64,000 nt of DNA from Phyllostachys edulis (Eukaryota; Streptophyta; Magnoliopsida; Poales; Poaceae). The position numbers were made by a program, and so were the translations under genes. Positions 1-10,976 of this stretch are shown piece by piece. The stretch lies in contig CM070554.1 in the NCBI GenBank assembly GCA_036346405.1, forward strand, positions 40,910,204 through 40,974,203, written 5' to 3'. The first letter of the stretch is position 1, and the number at the start of each line of letters is the position of its first letter. Below the pieces are notes generated by a model. That model searched no databases. It was not told where the DNA came from and saw only the letters and a program-made list of their open reading frames with translations.

Positions 1-134
1 TCACAATCAAGTCACATAGTTGATAACAAATATTATCGATATTATTATAGGAACAAGATAACATATTATCCAATGTTATGAACATAATGAAATATAATCA
101 TCTCTATGATTGCCTCTAGGGCATATCTCCAACA
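1..134 (-). mobile_element. Ty1/copia LTR fragment (G), cut by window start
   Basis: The segment matches the right ends of copia LTRs A (about 13640-13774) and H (about 27900-28033), sharing the stretches 'atgattgcctctagggcat' and 'ccaaca'. Read on the minus strand it is the 5' start of an LTR (TGTTGGAGATATGCC). Only this end is in the window, so solo LTR or full element cannot be told apart. Confidence 0.8.
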
Positions 135-328
135 TGGACAATCCCCGACCAACAAACTAGTCGGTAGACACAACAGTTACACACGTGACTAACGGGAAGG
201 CAGCTATCGGCACATCTGGCAACTTACGATAGTTGGCTAAAGGACGGGACAGTTCAAGACTCTCCTGGCGAACCTGAGTGAAGATTAGAGGTGTCTTTAG
301 CGGCATTAACTGCCACATTTTCAATAGC

Positions 329-336
329 TATAAAGG
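329..336 (+). promoter_or_regulatory. TATA-like box of gypsy LTR remnant
   Basis: TATAAAGG lies upstream of a polyadenylation-like signal and the gag leader, where an LTR promoter is expected. No transcription evidence is available. Confidence 0.35.
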
Positions 337-544
337 GGTAGTCCACATACTCTGTAAAATAATCATTCATTAATCACGATCATCCTGTGACATCCTTCGT
401 ATTCTTATACATACACTCAGTGTGTCCACAACAATAAAAGGTCTTATTCATGATAGCGTTCTCATATTATTTTCTGAATAAGCTCGATAGGGAACCCCGT
501 GTAACGATCATCGACGGTTAGCGCTAGAAGGAGGGTGCCATCAA

Positions 545-2515
545 TTGGATTATCATCATTGTGATGTTCTCATGTCCTCACCGATGGACTATGAAGAGAA
601 CTCCTTCGATCTTGCCGACTATGTCCACCTCACAATAGAGGATTACACCCCTGAGGAGGCATGCAAATGCGACTTCTTTGATGAGTACATTCCAGAGAAG
701 AAGCCTTCAATACCCTCAAACCAATCCGTTGGGAGTGAGGCGGTGGGAATGTTAAATCCACTCTCAAGCAACTCCAAGAGTGGCTATGTTCCAACTTCTG
801 TCTCAACTAGAGAGACAAGTAACCACGATGCCAGTGTCATGGCAATTCGTGATGTTCTCGATGATGAAGACTATGCTAAGGCTATGGAAGAATCGTCTCC
901 AAAGCATCTACCCCATCAACTCTGAGGTCTTGACTATTACCCCTCCTTTGATGAGGATAGGACATTCTCACCCTCTATCTGCTCTTAATTTTGTGAATGT
1001 GTAGTTGTCAACGCCAACGAGATCGATGAGCAAGGGGTAGCTTGTGAACAACATGAAGCCCAAGAGCAGGCCAAGCGTTTGGCGTAGGAACGATGCAATC
1101 AAATTCACACAGCTAAGTAGAAGGCAATACATGAGGCCTATTGCCAGTTCCATGACAACGCGCCGGGGAAATCTAGAAGGCCTGCATTCAACACAAGTGG
1201 TGAACAATGTCCACCAATCACACCCTAGGTCGCCATAAGGATGATGGTACAATATTTGTCAAGAAGACGCTCTGCCTCGACAGAACGTATTTGACAAATT
1301 GGGCCCAGGTGAACGCCCTAACTGTGGTCGTAGACGACCTCGTTCCCCTAATAATTATAATGAAGGTCATAATGTATGACACACAGGGTGCAAAACTTGT
1401 CACCTCAGCTATGATATGTCAATTGGCTTGAGAAGTTCAAGCTAGGGCATCTGGAAAGTATCGATGGGATGCAAAATCCCTCAGAATTTCTTCAAATCTA
1501 CACTACCTCTATCCAAGTTGCGGGCGATGACGAAAAGGTAATGGCAAACTATTTACCCATTGTCTTAAAAGGATATGCTCGGACTTGGTTATTCAACTAG
1601 CCGAAAAATTCTATTTTTAGTTGGGAAAATTTATGTCATCATGCCATTATGGGCAATTTCAAAAGTTGCTATACAAAACCCAGAAAGGAAGATGATTTAC
1701 ATCGTCTTTGTCGAATTTCTGGAGAAAACTTATGTCACTTTGTTAGAAGGTTTATAGAATTGCGTAACACTATCCTTAACATTACTGATGATTATATTAT
1801 TCGAGCATTTAAGCAGGCAGTATGATACAAAAGGTTTACTGAGGATCTCAACATCAACCCACCAAGGACCATGTCAAATTTGTTTGACATGGCCGATCGC
1901 TATATGATGCTAACGAAGAGGTGGAATGGAATCGTATGGTTGACAAGGGTCATACACTGCCACAGCCAGGTATGGAAGGTTCTGACAAAAAAAAAGTTCA
2001 AGAAACAAACAGACGTGATGACCGCAATGGTAAAGCCAAAAATAAGAACAAATCAAGGCCTACACAAAGGGAGGTCATTGCTATAGAGCAGCATCCGACC
2101 TATAATAAAGGGAACAGTCCGTGAAAACGACCAGTCTTTTTCCAAAGGCTCTAATAAGATCAGTGAAAATGGACGTTGGTGCCCATTCCATAGTGTGCCT
2201 GGTGACGACCAGCGTAACTGTTGTACTTGGCAGAAACGCATGGATGACGTTTACTCAGGGAAATGGTTAATGCCCATGATACCTAAAGGTGGTGTTCCTA
2301 GTAACACCAAAGATGCAGATGGAGATGAAAAGATGGCATACCAAAAGCCTGCTTATCCATCTAAAAGGCAGTTCAAATCCACATATAGGGAGGTCAATAG
2401 CGTCAACACTCAACAAGGGAAGCCAGGCTACCCAAAGTGGTCAGATGTTGTTCTAACCTTTAACAAAACTAATTGTCCAAAAGGTATGTCTACTCCTCGC
2501 ACAGACTTCCACTAG
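545..2515 (+). pseudogene. Gypsy gag polyprotein, degenerate
   Basis: The gag protein would form the virus-like particle of the retrotransposon. An open stretch at 545-925 (126 codons, acidic, unrecognised) is followed by several lesions. At about 1430-1950 conceptual translation over frameshifts shows blocks typical of the Retrotrans_gag family: FLQIYTTSIQ, VMANYLPIVLKG, FVRRFIELRNTI and DDYIIRAFKQ, the last followed by an in-frame TGA near 1824. At about 2165-2235 a CPFHS...GDDQRNC block resembles the C-x2-H knuckle of Tat-type gag. Part of the C-terminal region is open at 2195-2515. Stops and frame changes between blocks make this non-functional. The order of blocks fits gag; no protease or reverse transcriptase follows. 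Confidence 0.65.
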
Positions 2516-3265
2516 TTGTTTTTCCTATTATCAATAATTGTAAGGTAGGAATAGTACTCGTATATGGGGTGGTTCTTGTAACATCCCAATTTTCTGAGCT
2601 TTTAAAATCTTTTGTTTAGTTAGTAGTTGAAAATTCGCCCTTGAGATTTATTTGAATTTATTTAAAAGCTTAACTTGGACTTTAGTATCAAAATAATTTA
2701 ATATGATTAATGTCAACATCAACTTTTGTCAAAATTATTTTATTGGGATCCTATGTACTTGGATATATTTTCTAGATTTTTCTAGAATTTTTATGAGCTT
2801 ATTTGCAATTTTCTAATTGCCATTTGGATTTTCTGCTATTTATAAAATAGAAAACTTAATTAAAATCTCAGTTAAAGGATTGGGCTGAAACCCAATCTCT
2901 CCGCCTCTCGGCCCAGCCCACTCGGCCTGCCTCTCTGTGCGGCAAATTGCGATTCAAGATGTCCGACGAGTCCGAACGCTACCACGCCTTGTGTTCTCTC
3001 ACCGGCTGGGCCCGCGACCTTCGCTGCCTCCGAAGTCATCTTCCTCATTCTGCCGCTCCATTCGCCATTGCCACCTTCTAGAAGCTCCGTCCGGCAAACA
3101 GATTCTCCAACAAAAATCTCTCGGATTTTGATGCCAATTCTTATCTCCTTCCTTTCCGTGTCCGTTTCGGTTGAAATCGTATACTATCTCCTAAAATCCC
3201 GAATTTGATTTCGTGTTCATCTCGAACTCGATTTGGGGATTCTTATCTCGGCATGCCCGAGCCCC

Positions 3266-3273
3266 TATAAATA
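3266..3273 (+). promoter_or_regulatory. TATA box of LTR E
   Basis: TATAAATA lies in a GC-rich context about 690 bp into the LTR, followed by a C/A-rich stretch that fits a transcription start. It matches the position and strand of the TATA-like box in homologous LTR F. Confidence 0.5.
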
Positions 3274-4207
3274 GCCCCCTATGATCGCCCTGTCCTCTAC
3301 ACTCTAAAACCCTAAGCCCCATCGCCACAAGAACCCTTGAGCCGCCGGAATGTGAAGAACTAGGGTTTCTCCCCGAAGCTTGATTTCTTCGAATTGCACC
3401 GCCACCATCGCTGCCTCGTTAACACCAACCGTGCCACTGAGTCTACTGTCACCGGAGCTCCCTCGTGCACCCATCCCCGCTGCTGGAGCATCACTAGAAC
3501 CTTCATTCGATAATACCCGAAGCCCTTCGCCGCTTCGAGCTCGCCATCGGCCAACCGAGTTGTCCTCGACCACCTAGGATTGCACCCTAAGGTTTGCAAT
3601 AACCTCAGCTACCTCCTGGTACCACCCACCGCCGGCAAGGATCCGCCGTTCGCCGGAACCCTTGGGTCCAGAGCCATGTTGCCGTCGATCTGATGTGGAC
3701 GATCACGTTCACAGCCAGCTCAGCTTCTGCGCTTATGTGTCGCATGTGTGCCGTCACCGTCAGCGCCTCGTGCATGAAGGGATACAGGTAGGCTACGATA
3801 GCTACAATTCAAAAATTCTACCACGTAAACCAGGAAGCCAAGCAAGAAGATGATCACAGATCGTTACCACTAGATGCGCAGAGCAGCGGAAGAAGAGTTG
3901 GAGCAGCCTGGTCCAACGTAGAGCGCGTCGATGTAGTGGTCATAGTTGATCGGCCAGCGTCCTCGTAAGTCGATTGTCTCCTCCAGCAACCTCTGCAGTT
4001 CCTTGTGAAGATCGCAGATCGTCCTTAAGCACAACAGCAACCACAGTAGCGCCTCTACGGTATCCACACATCTAGGGAAGGAACAACCGTACGCTGGTGT
4101 GCTAGCACCAAGTCACATAGCAGAGCTCTCAAGAAGATGGCGGCTAGGGTTTCGATAGAGCAACTCACGTCAACTCCTATCACATCTCCCAATAGCCTCA
4201 AGCATCT

Positions 4208-4216
4208 CCTTATATA
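4208..4216 (-). promoter_or_regulatory. TATA box in 3' LTR of copia A
   Basis: TATATAAGG on the minus strand is conserved in all three long copies of this LTR (also 12625-12633 and 26901-26909). It is the likely core promoter of the family. Confidence 0.55.
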
Positions 4217-4409
4217 GTGCTCATGACGGATCCTATCCGAACACGTTTTGTTCCAACCCGTTAAGTGTGTGACCCATTAGGTTTATGTGTAGTTAGTTGT
4301 GACTCAGAAACCCTTTCCGATCATGAGTCGTTAGCGGTTCCTAGTAGGACATAATGATTCTTGAATACACATAAATTATATCGGACGAACCTTAATGCAA
4401 TATGATCTA

Positions 4410-4575
4410 TGACCAGGTCCTCATCACTTATGACCAGGTCATATCTCTATATGACCTGTTCGTATTTGGTCACAACCAGTTCGTAACTTCTTACGACCAG
4501 GTTTCAACCTCTCTGTGATTATGTTCGACTAGTCTACGACCAGCTCGTATCTCCATACGATCAGTCCGTAACTGA
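4410..4575 (-). repeat. CTGGTCGTA-like repeats in copia U3
   Basis: The plus strand shows TATGACCAG or TACGACCAG and variants (TATGACCTG, CACAACCAG, TACGATCAG) about eight times at spacings near 15-35 bp. They lie upstream of the TATA box in the sense of the element. The same array is at 12828-12990 and, more decayed, at 27115-27275. Position suggests an LTR enhancer array; this is inference. Confidence 0.6.
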
Positions 4576-5348
4576 TCGAACTAAGCGACCTACTCGTGTA
4601 TTCTCCTTTTGCCTCACGATGTCTGGTTGAACTCCAGGTGAGATATCATGTCATCCATGGATTGTTCAATACTTTCTCGATCGAGTGTCGGATAACCTTA
4701 TGTGGTTGAACTCTTCGACCACTGTGGCATGGCCATGCACTTTCTTTATCCGACCACTTCGAGGGGCCCAGAGACATCTCTCCTGTTATGTTAAGAGGGG
4801 CAAATCCCATATCCGACCAGTCACATCCCTCCGCATGTTTCATAACATACCCGAAAGCTACCTTTATAACTACCCAGTTACGAGTAGTGTTTGGCTACCC
4901 CTAAGAGTGCTATTACACATGTAGGGAACCATGCTGATCTCAGGTCTAAAGATTATATATCATCATTGCTTGAGACCAACTGATGACACATAGCATCATA
5001 ACAATCTCAACAGTGTCTCAAGGTGGGTCAATCCAACCCCATGTTCTCCAACATGTGTCCATATTATTGATTCGATATCCCTATATCCATGACCGGTGAA
5101 ACATGGTCATCAATCAATACATGTGCTGGTCGATAGGATCACTGATGTTCCGATCAGTGATATCCGACCAATGATACTTTTAGAATAACATCATATATGT
5201 TAAAAGAGCTTCATCAACAAGTCACATACTCGTTAATCTTCATAACCAATGATTCTTTCAAGGAACAGAATAACATTTATTCAATAACTCATAAACATAG
5301 ACGTGATACAATCATCTCTCTGATTTCCTCTAGGGCAAATCACAGATA

Positions 5349-5359
5349 GTCTCCCACTT
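5349..5359 (-). other. Polypurine tract of copia A
   Basis: AAGTGGGAGAC on the minus strand lies directly before the 3' LTR, as expected for the plus-strand DNA primer. The sequence is typical of grass copia elements. Confidence 0.8.
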
Positions 5360-5368
5360 GTACTAGAG

Positions 5369-6859
5369 TTAATCATATAGGTATCTTATACCCATTGCTC
5401 TTGTGTGCACCTCGTGCTTAGGTTGCAGGAGAGGCATTGTCAACGGATCAGAAATATTGAAATCCATGTACACTTTGTATATCTTCACATCATCTCTCTC
5501 AACGATCTCACGAATAATGTGATATCTTTGAAGTATGTGTTTGGACTTTTGATGTAATCTAGGCTCCTTAGCTTGTGCAATGGCTCCACTGTTATCACAA
5601 TAGAGATCCATTAGACTAGAAGCACTCGAAACCACACCTAGTTCAATAATGAACTTTCTAATCCATACAGCCTCTTTTGTGGCTTCTGAAGCTGCAATGT
5701 ATTCAGTCTCTGTTGTAGAATCAGCATCCGTTCCCTGCTTGGAACTCTTCCAGCTTACTGCTCCTCCATTCAAACAAAACACAAACCCTAACTGCGATCT
5801 GAAATCATCCTTGTCGGTTTGGAAGCTAGCATTGGTGTAACCATTTACGACTAGCTCTTCCTCACCCCCACAAACAAGGAATGCACCCTTAGTCCTTCTC
5901 AAGTACTTAAGGATATTCTTGACTGCTATCCAGTGACCTTCACCTAGATCTGATTGATATCTGTTCATAACACTTAGAGCATATGACACATCTGGTCGTG
6001 TACACAGCATGACATACATGATAGATCCTATAGCTGAAGTATATGGGATTCTACTTATTTTGTCTCGCTCATCAGTGGTCGTAGGACACTGATTCTTGCT
6101 AAGATTAATACCATATGACATAGGCAAGAAACCTTTCTTGGAATCTTGCAAGTTGAATCGTTTCAACACCTTGTCATTGTATACATCTTGGCTTAATCCA
6201 ATTAGTCTCTTAGATCTATCTCTATTGATCCTTATACCAAGAATATATGCTGCATCTCCTAAATTTTTCATTGAGAAACTATTTCTTAATGAAGTTTGAA
6301 CAGATTCAAGCATTGGAATATCATTTCCGACTAGTAGTATGTCATCCACATACAAGATCAGAAACACAAGCTTGCTCTCACTAACCTTTTTGTAAACACA
6401 AGGTTCTTCTTCGTTCTTGATGAAGTCAAACCCTTTGACTACTTCATCAAAATGAATGTTCCAACTCCGAGATGCTTGCTTTAATCCATAGATGGATTTA
6501 TTAAGCTTGCACACCTTTCTAGCTTCCTTTGGATCGACAAAACTCTCAGGCTGTGTCATGTACACATCCTCATTTAGGTTTCCATTCAGGAAAGCCGTTT
6601 TGACATCCATTTGCCAAATCTCATAATCGAAATATGTAGCAATAGCTAGAATGATCCAGATAGACTTAAGCATTACGACAAGTGAGAAGGTTTCATCATA
6701 ATCAACACCTTGAATTTGTCTGAAACCCTTCGCAACCAGTCGTGCCTTATGAATGTGAACATTTCCATCCATATATATCTTTTTTCTTAAAAATCCATTT
6801 GCACTCAATGGTTTTAACACCATCAGGTGCATCAACCAAGTTCCAAACTTGATTATCAT
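5369..6859 (-). pseudogene. Copia reverse transcriptase and RNase H (C-terminal pol)
   Basis: An uninterrupted stretch of 496 codons covers most of the reverse transcriptase (RVT_2 type) and RNase H. Seen are the WQMDVKTAFLNG block with a catalytic Asp, the KSIYGLKQASR block, the YVDD catalytic box near residue 170, and RNase H blocks near residues 380-445 (TETEYIAASEA and LHQKSKHI). The first codons are not a true start: the reading frame is continuous in sense with the minus-strand ORF that ends at 6747, with a frame change in the A/T run near 6775-6790. The C terminus is close to family length and ends shortly before the polypurine tract. The segment is well preserved but cannot be translated as part of one polyprotein. 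Confidence 0.88.
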
Positions 6860-7300
6860 ACATGGACTTTATCTCGGATCTCATGGCTTCAAGCCATGAC
6901 TCAGAGTTTGGGTCCACCATCGCTTCTAAATAAGTTTTAGGTTCATCATTATCCAATAATAAAGCGTCATGCCCATACGTTTTAGGCAATTGACGTGGAC
7001 TTTTAGATCTTCGTGGGGTTGGTGCCTCTTCTACAGGTTCAACAACATTTTGTTCATCCTGTAGAGGTTCAGTAGGAGTTGAAACATTTTCAAATGCTTC
7101 CCGAATTTCTTCGAGTTGCACTTTGCTCCCACTGACTCCTTTGGAAAGAAGCTCTTTCTCCAAGAAGACACCATTACGGGCAATAAACACTTTGTTATCT
7201 ACCCGATTATAAAAATAATATCATTTAGTTTCCTTAGGATACCCCACAAAGAAACACTTATCAGACTTAGGTGTGAGTTTATCAGGCATCAAATGTTTTA
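6747..7300 (-). pseudogene. Copia pol linker between integrase and reverse transcriptase
   Basis: On the minus strand 7190-6747 encodes the integrase-RT linker and the start of RT: VFLEKELLSK, a Pro/Ser-rich linker, PKTYLEAM and VWNLVDAPDGVKTIECKWIF. Upstream, blocks for KHLMPDKL and CFFVGYPKET can be read. A TGA at 7221-7223 interrupts the frame just after PKETK, where I expect Gly from memory of the family. A second frame change lies near 7320-7340, separating this part from the integrase segment. Confidence 0.75.
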
Positions 7301-7596
7301 CATAAGCCTCACAACCCCATACTTTGAGAAAAGACAATCCGGGTACTTCCCGGTCCATATCTCATATGGTGTCTTCTCTACTATTTTTGATGGAACCCTA
7401 TTTAAAGTGAAAGTTGCTGTTTCTAGAACGTATCCCCAGAATTGCAATGGAAGATCAGATTGGCTCATCATTGACCGAACCATGCCCAACAATGTTTGGT
7501 TCCATCGTTCAGACACTCCATTCCATTGAGGTGTCCCCAGCGGAGTAAGTTGTAGAACAATTCCACACTTCTTTAGATGATCACCAAACTCATGGC
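7298..7596 (-). pseudogene. Copia integrase, C-terminal half of catalytic core
   Basis: This minus-strand segment continues the integrase core after the M insertion. It carries the block PQWNGVSERWNQTL with the third catalytic acidic residue (Glu of the DDE triad), followed by RVPSKIVEKTPYEIWTGK. The frame from the other half (9884-10625) matches across the M insertion once one copy of the TTAAA duplication is discounted. M therefore inserted into a frame still open at that site. A frameshift ends the block near 7330. Confidence 0.85.
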
Positions 7597-7601
7597 TTAA
7601 A

Positions 7602-9883
7602 TGTAACACCCCCCTGCCAAACAAAGGCCTGGAATGCTACTAAATTAAGTAAATCTAAACATTTTCAAACTAAAACATCTTACAAAAATTCGGCAGAACC
7701 TCCTTTGTATAACTAAGTATACCGGAGGTTCCAACAGATGCATATATTAATAGCAATTTCTCCACATCCAAAGTTCATCAAAGCATTCATAAACATTCAT
7801 CTCTGCTAAATTATAAGCAAGCATAAACAAAATTTACTGCTCTCTTTATTACAAATAAATCAATGCATTCAAGTATAGCCAAGATTAATCCTTAAGCAGT
7901 TTACTTATTATTATGGTATGAACTAAATGGTAATCATCTTTAAACGAATGTGTGGTAATGAGTGCATCCTTAGCAATCCTACTCCCTCCCATGCATGCCG
8001 TTCTTGCAAGTGGTACCTAAAACAACAACAAACACAAGAAGTGAGCCCCAAAGACTCAAAGAAATATAATAAATGGCGCCACAACGCATAAACATGCAAA
8101 TCAGCAGCTAAACCTCTCAAATCCATATATCAACCATCATACACACGCATGCTATGCAATATGCTCAAAAGATAATCCTCTTCCTTCTCTTTCCTTTTGC
8201 ATTTTAGGTAATACAAAGTGTGCATCCGTCGATGCACACTCCATGCCTGTACCATCATGCATGGGACCATTGCCCATACCCACGTGTATGGGGATTAAGC
8301 CCATGCTCTTCAAGCATGGGGATTTTAGCCCGTCATTAACATGACGGGACTCAAGAGTTGCTTGGTCACCACATGACCAAGTCTTCAATAAGCAACATGA
8401 TGCATAGGTATGAATTTCTCAAATTAACAAACATGCATCTCGCAGATTATTGCATATAAAAAAATCCTTTTCATACTACACGCTAATAAACAAAGTCATC
8501 ACAACTAATGAACAACCAAATTTAACACATAACTCATATCTCTAGCAATAATGCACAATAGTGGCTATGCCATCATCACATCTCACGAGCACACAATTTC
8601 TCATAACATATACCCAGCATTGCCATTCAACCATAAATATTATAACCATCATTATACTTGCTTTAACCGCGAGAGAGTGAGGGACACGCCGAAGATGCCG
8701 CCGTCGGGACCGGTCCACCACCTGAGTAATTATTATAACGCACACTAAGATGGCAGTAGCGAACCAAACCAAAATATACAACAACAATCACTAACTTGTA
8801 AGAGCGTCTAACTCGATCCCAACCCCAAATCCTACGCCGATCTGTCCCTCGGTGGACAGTCAACTTCTAAAATTCATATCTATTGCTACAGAAGTCCAAT
8901 TAAGGTTTTCTTAGACTTTCTGGAAAGTTAATTAGATTACCTAAATAAACTTATTTGGGGAGCCCTTCTGATTCTGCCATCTACTGCCCCTACCAAGCCA
9001 ATCTACAGAACATCAATTATCACGTCGGGTTCTCTGGACAGTACACTAAAATTATCATAACTTTCAGTACGTGTTTCCAAATCTTGAGTTCTTGAGCTTT
9101 CTGAAAATCTGAGACATTGATCTACAACTTTGATTATACTGAGCTTCTCTGATATCCCCTTTAACTAATCGTTTAACCAGATTACTAAAACCTGTCAGAT
9201 CACCAATGATTGTGCAGAACAGTCCCACTAATAAAATCATAACTTCTGTTACAGGGGTCCAAATTACGTGTTCTAGCCCTTCACGGAAAGATGGCGACGT
9301 CCTCTACAATACTCTAGGAGACGTCCAGAACTGAATCCGCACGTAACTACGTCAAAACGTCTGTCTAACGCAATCTGTCCTGAGCAGACCATAATACTGA
9401 CATTGATTAACTATTCGATTTCGCATCTAATCAAAGGGGAAAAGAAGGCACCCTTGAAGAACCGCTGAAGAACACGTACCGAGCCCGCATTCTCTCCCCT
9501 TCCCTCTCTTCTCCCTTCTCTCCTTCTTCCTCTTCCTTTCTCTTCCCTTCTTCCTTGGCCGGCAGCAACCCGAGCGTTCTTCGCCGGCAGTGGGAGGATG
9601 GCGCCTGGGAGAGGAGGAGCAGCAGGGGGGCGATGCACTGTAGCACGGGTTGGTACTGTAGCAAAAATTAGTGTTTCCACCCTTTTGGACCTTAGTGCTG
9701 TGGGCCAAAAGCCCATGACCCAGGTTTTGAAGAAATTTCAGAAAAATCCTTTTAACTATTTTTTTCCTCTCTAACACGTTTCGGAGTATTACACCCCCCT
9801 CTAAACTTCTGTTAAATCCATTTTCTAATTGGTTCTTCTCCCTAAATTATTTCTTCTCACTTAAATAAATTTGGAGTATTACA
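7602..9883 (-). mobile_element. Gypsy-type solo LTR M inside copia integrase
   Basis: The 2282-bp LTR starts TGTAACACCCCC and ends GAGTATTACA on the plus strand and is flanked by the perfect duplication TTAAA (7597-7601 and 9884-9888). It is homologous to the right LTR of B (23803-25174) and to LTR N (53801-56391). The orientation is set by B, where the primer site follows the 'ggtgttaca' end on the minus strand. It contains no coding region; the strong purine/pyrimidine bias at 9480-9560 is low-complexity CT-rich sequence. It holds a conspicuous hairpin cluster at 8217-8381. Confidence 0.9.
8217..8381. repeat. Cluster of perfect short inverted repeats in LTR M
   Basis: Hairpins follow one another closely: AGTGTGCATC/GATGCACACT (8217-8240, 10-bp stem), CCATGC/GCATGG (8241-8264), CCCATAC/GTATGGG (8273-8292), CCCATGCT/AGCATGGG (8300-8320), CCCGTCAT/ATGACGGG (8329-8348) and CTTGGTCA/TGACCAAG (8361-8381). 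Five of the six have perfect stems of 7-10 bp and loops of 4-6 nt. Homologous LTRs B and N carry hairpins at the corresponding place. The strand on which they act is unknown. Confidence 0.85.
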
Positions 9884-10625
9884 TTAAATATTCACCTCTA
9901 CGATTAGATCGTAGACATTTTATTGTCTTGCCAAGTTGATTCTGTACTTCATTCTGAAATTCTTTGAACTTTTCAAAAGATTCAGACTTATGCCTCATTA
10001 AGTAGATATAGCCATATCTACTAAAGTCATCAGTAAAGGTTATGAAGTACTGAAAACTACCTCTGGTCGGAGTGCTCATTGGTCCATATACATCCGAATG
10101 TATTACGACCAGTAGATCACTCGCCCTCTCACCTCTGGTCGTGAAGGGTGCCTTTGTCATCTTGCCAAGTAAACAAGATTCACATGTTTCAAATGATTTA
10201 AAATCAAATGAGTTTAGAAGACCATCTCTATGGAGATTCATCATGCGCTTCTCATTTATATGACCTAGACGACAATGCCTAATAAAAGTGGGATTCATTT
10301 TATTAGGTCGAAGTCTCTTAGCATTAATGTTATAGATAGGCATATCCTCAAGATTCAAAACATACAATCTATTCACTAATGGAGCATGTCCATAAGGCAT
10401 ATCTTCAAAATAAATCAAACAACAATTATTCTTTATTCTGAATTCATAACCTTCTACCCCTAAACATGAAGCAGAAATAATGTTTGTGCTTAAGGCTGGA
10501 ACATAATAACAATTATTTAGTTCCATAACTAATCTTGAAAGTAAAGCTAATGGTAAAGTGTCAATAGCTAATGCAGCAACTCTTGCTCCATTGCCCACCT
10601 GAAGATCAACATCTCCTCTTGCCAA
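9884..10625 (-). pseudogene. Copia protease end, GAG-pre-integrase and integrase core
   Basis: On the minus strand this open segment begins within the protease region, then shows the pre-integrase zinc-binding region (RHCRLGHIN and CESCLLGK) and the first two acidic residues of the integrase core (VIHSDVYGPM and ITFTDDFSRYGY). The block near its end reads LRSNRRGEYL; from memory the family usually has SDRGGEYL, so two substitutions are likely. The segment is open for about 248 codons up to the M insertion. The first methionine at 10625 is not a real start, because the protein continues from the protease upstream. Confidence 0.88.
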
Positions 10626-10976
10626 AATTCTATTCCTTATCAGTCCCTACATCGAATTGCAAATATGAGCAACTGATTTGGTATCAAATACCCAAGAACT
10701 GGTCGGAGAAATGGTAAGATTAATTTGTATAACATTTATACCTGAACTAGAAGTCATACTTCCTTTGTTCTTTTTTGTTTCTGCCAAGTACTTCTTGCAA
10801 TTTCTCTTTTAATGCCCAGTCTCATGACAATGGTAACATTCTATGTCAGGCTTAGGACCCAGCTTGAGCTTCTTAAGCTTAGCTTTGAAACTCACGATCT
10901 CATCTTAAGTCTTTCCTTTGCCTTTACCCTTTCCCGACTTACCCTTCTTCTTGAAGCTGGTCGTATCACCATACAA
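10626..10976 (-). pseudogene. Copia gag zinc knuckle and protease start
   Basis: Conceptual translation on the minus strand gives a basic KGKGKGK region, a CCHC knuckle (CYHCHETGH...NC) and then the protease active-site region. The knuckle is broken by a TAA where Trp or Tyr would be expected. The protease motif reads WVFDTKS, so the usual DTG or DSG triad is lost. A further stop lies between the basic region and the knuckle. Gag upstream of this point is not recognisable. Confidence 0.7.

Larger units (their letters stand above)
135..2571 (+). mobile_element. Decayed Ty3/gypsy element with 5' leader and gag
   Basis: Positions 135-480 look like the 3' part of an LTR, with a TATA-like box at 329-336 and an AATAAAAG polyadenylation-like signal near 431. 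They are followed by a leader containing GCTAGAAGGAGGG at about 522-534, a sequence type I associate with grass Tat-lineage elements (recall, not checked). A broken gag gene follows and no pol is seen, because solo LTR E begins at 2577. The left LTR boundary is not visible; the copia LTR fragment G abuts it. The lineage call is inference. Confidence 0.55.
3775..5348 (-). repeat. 3' LTR of copia A
   Basis: This 1.57-kb LTR matches 12199-13774 along its whole length. A TATA box on the minus strand (4208-4216) divides U3 (right) from R/U5 (left). U3 holds tandem CTGGTCGTA-like elements at about 4410-4575. Confidence 0.9.

Noticed and set aside
9411..9777. Overlapping minus-strand open frames rich in Arg, Glu and Gly
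   Set aside because: They lie in a CT-rich low-complexity stretch of LTR M that is conserved in LTR N without a shared frame.
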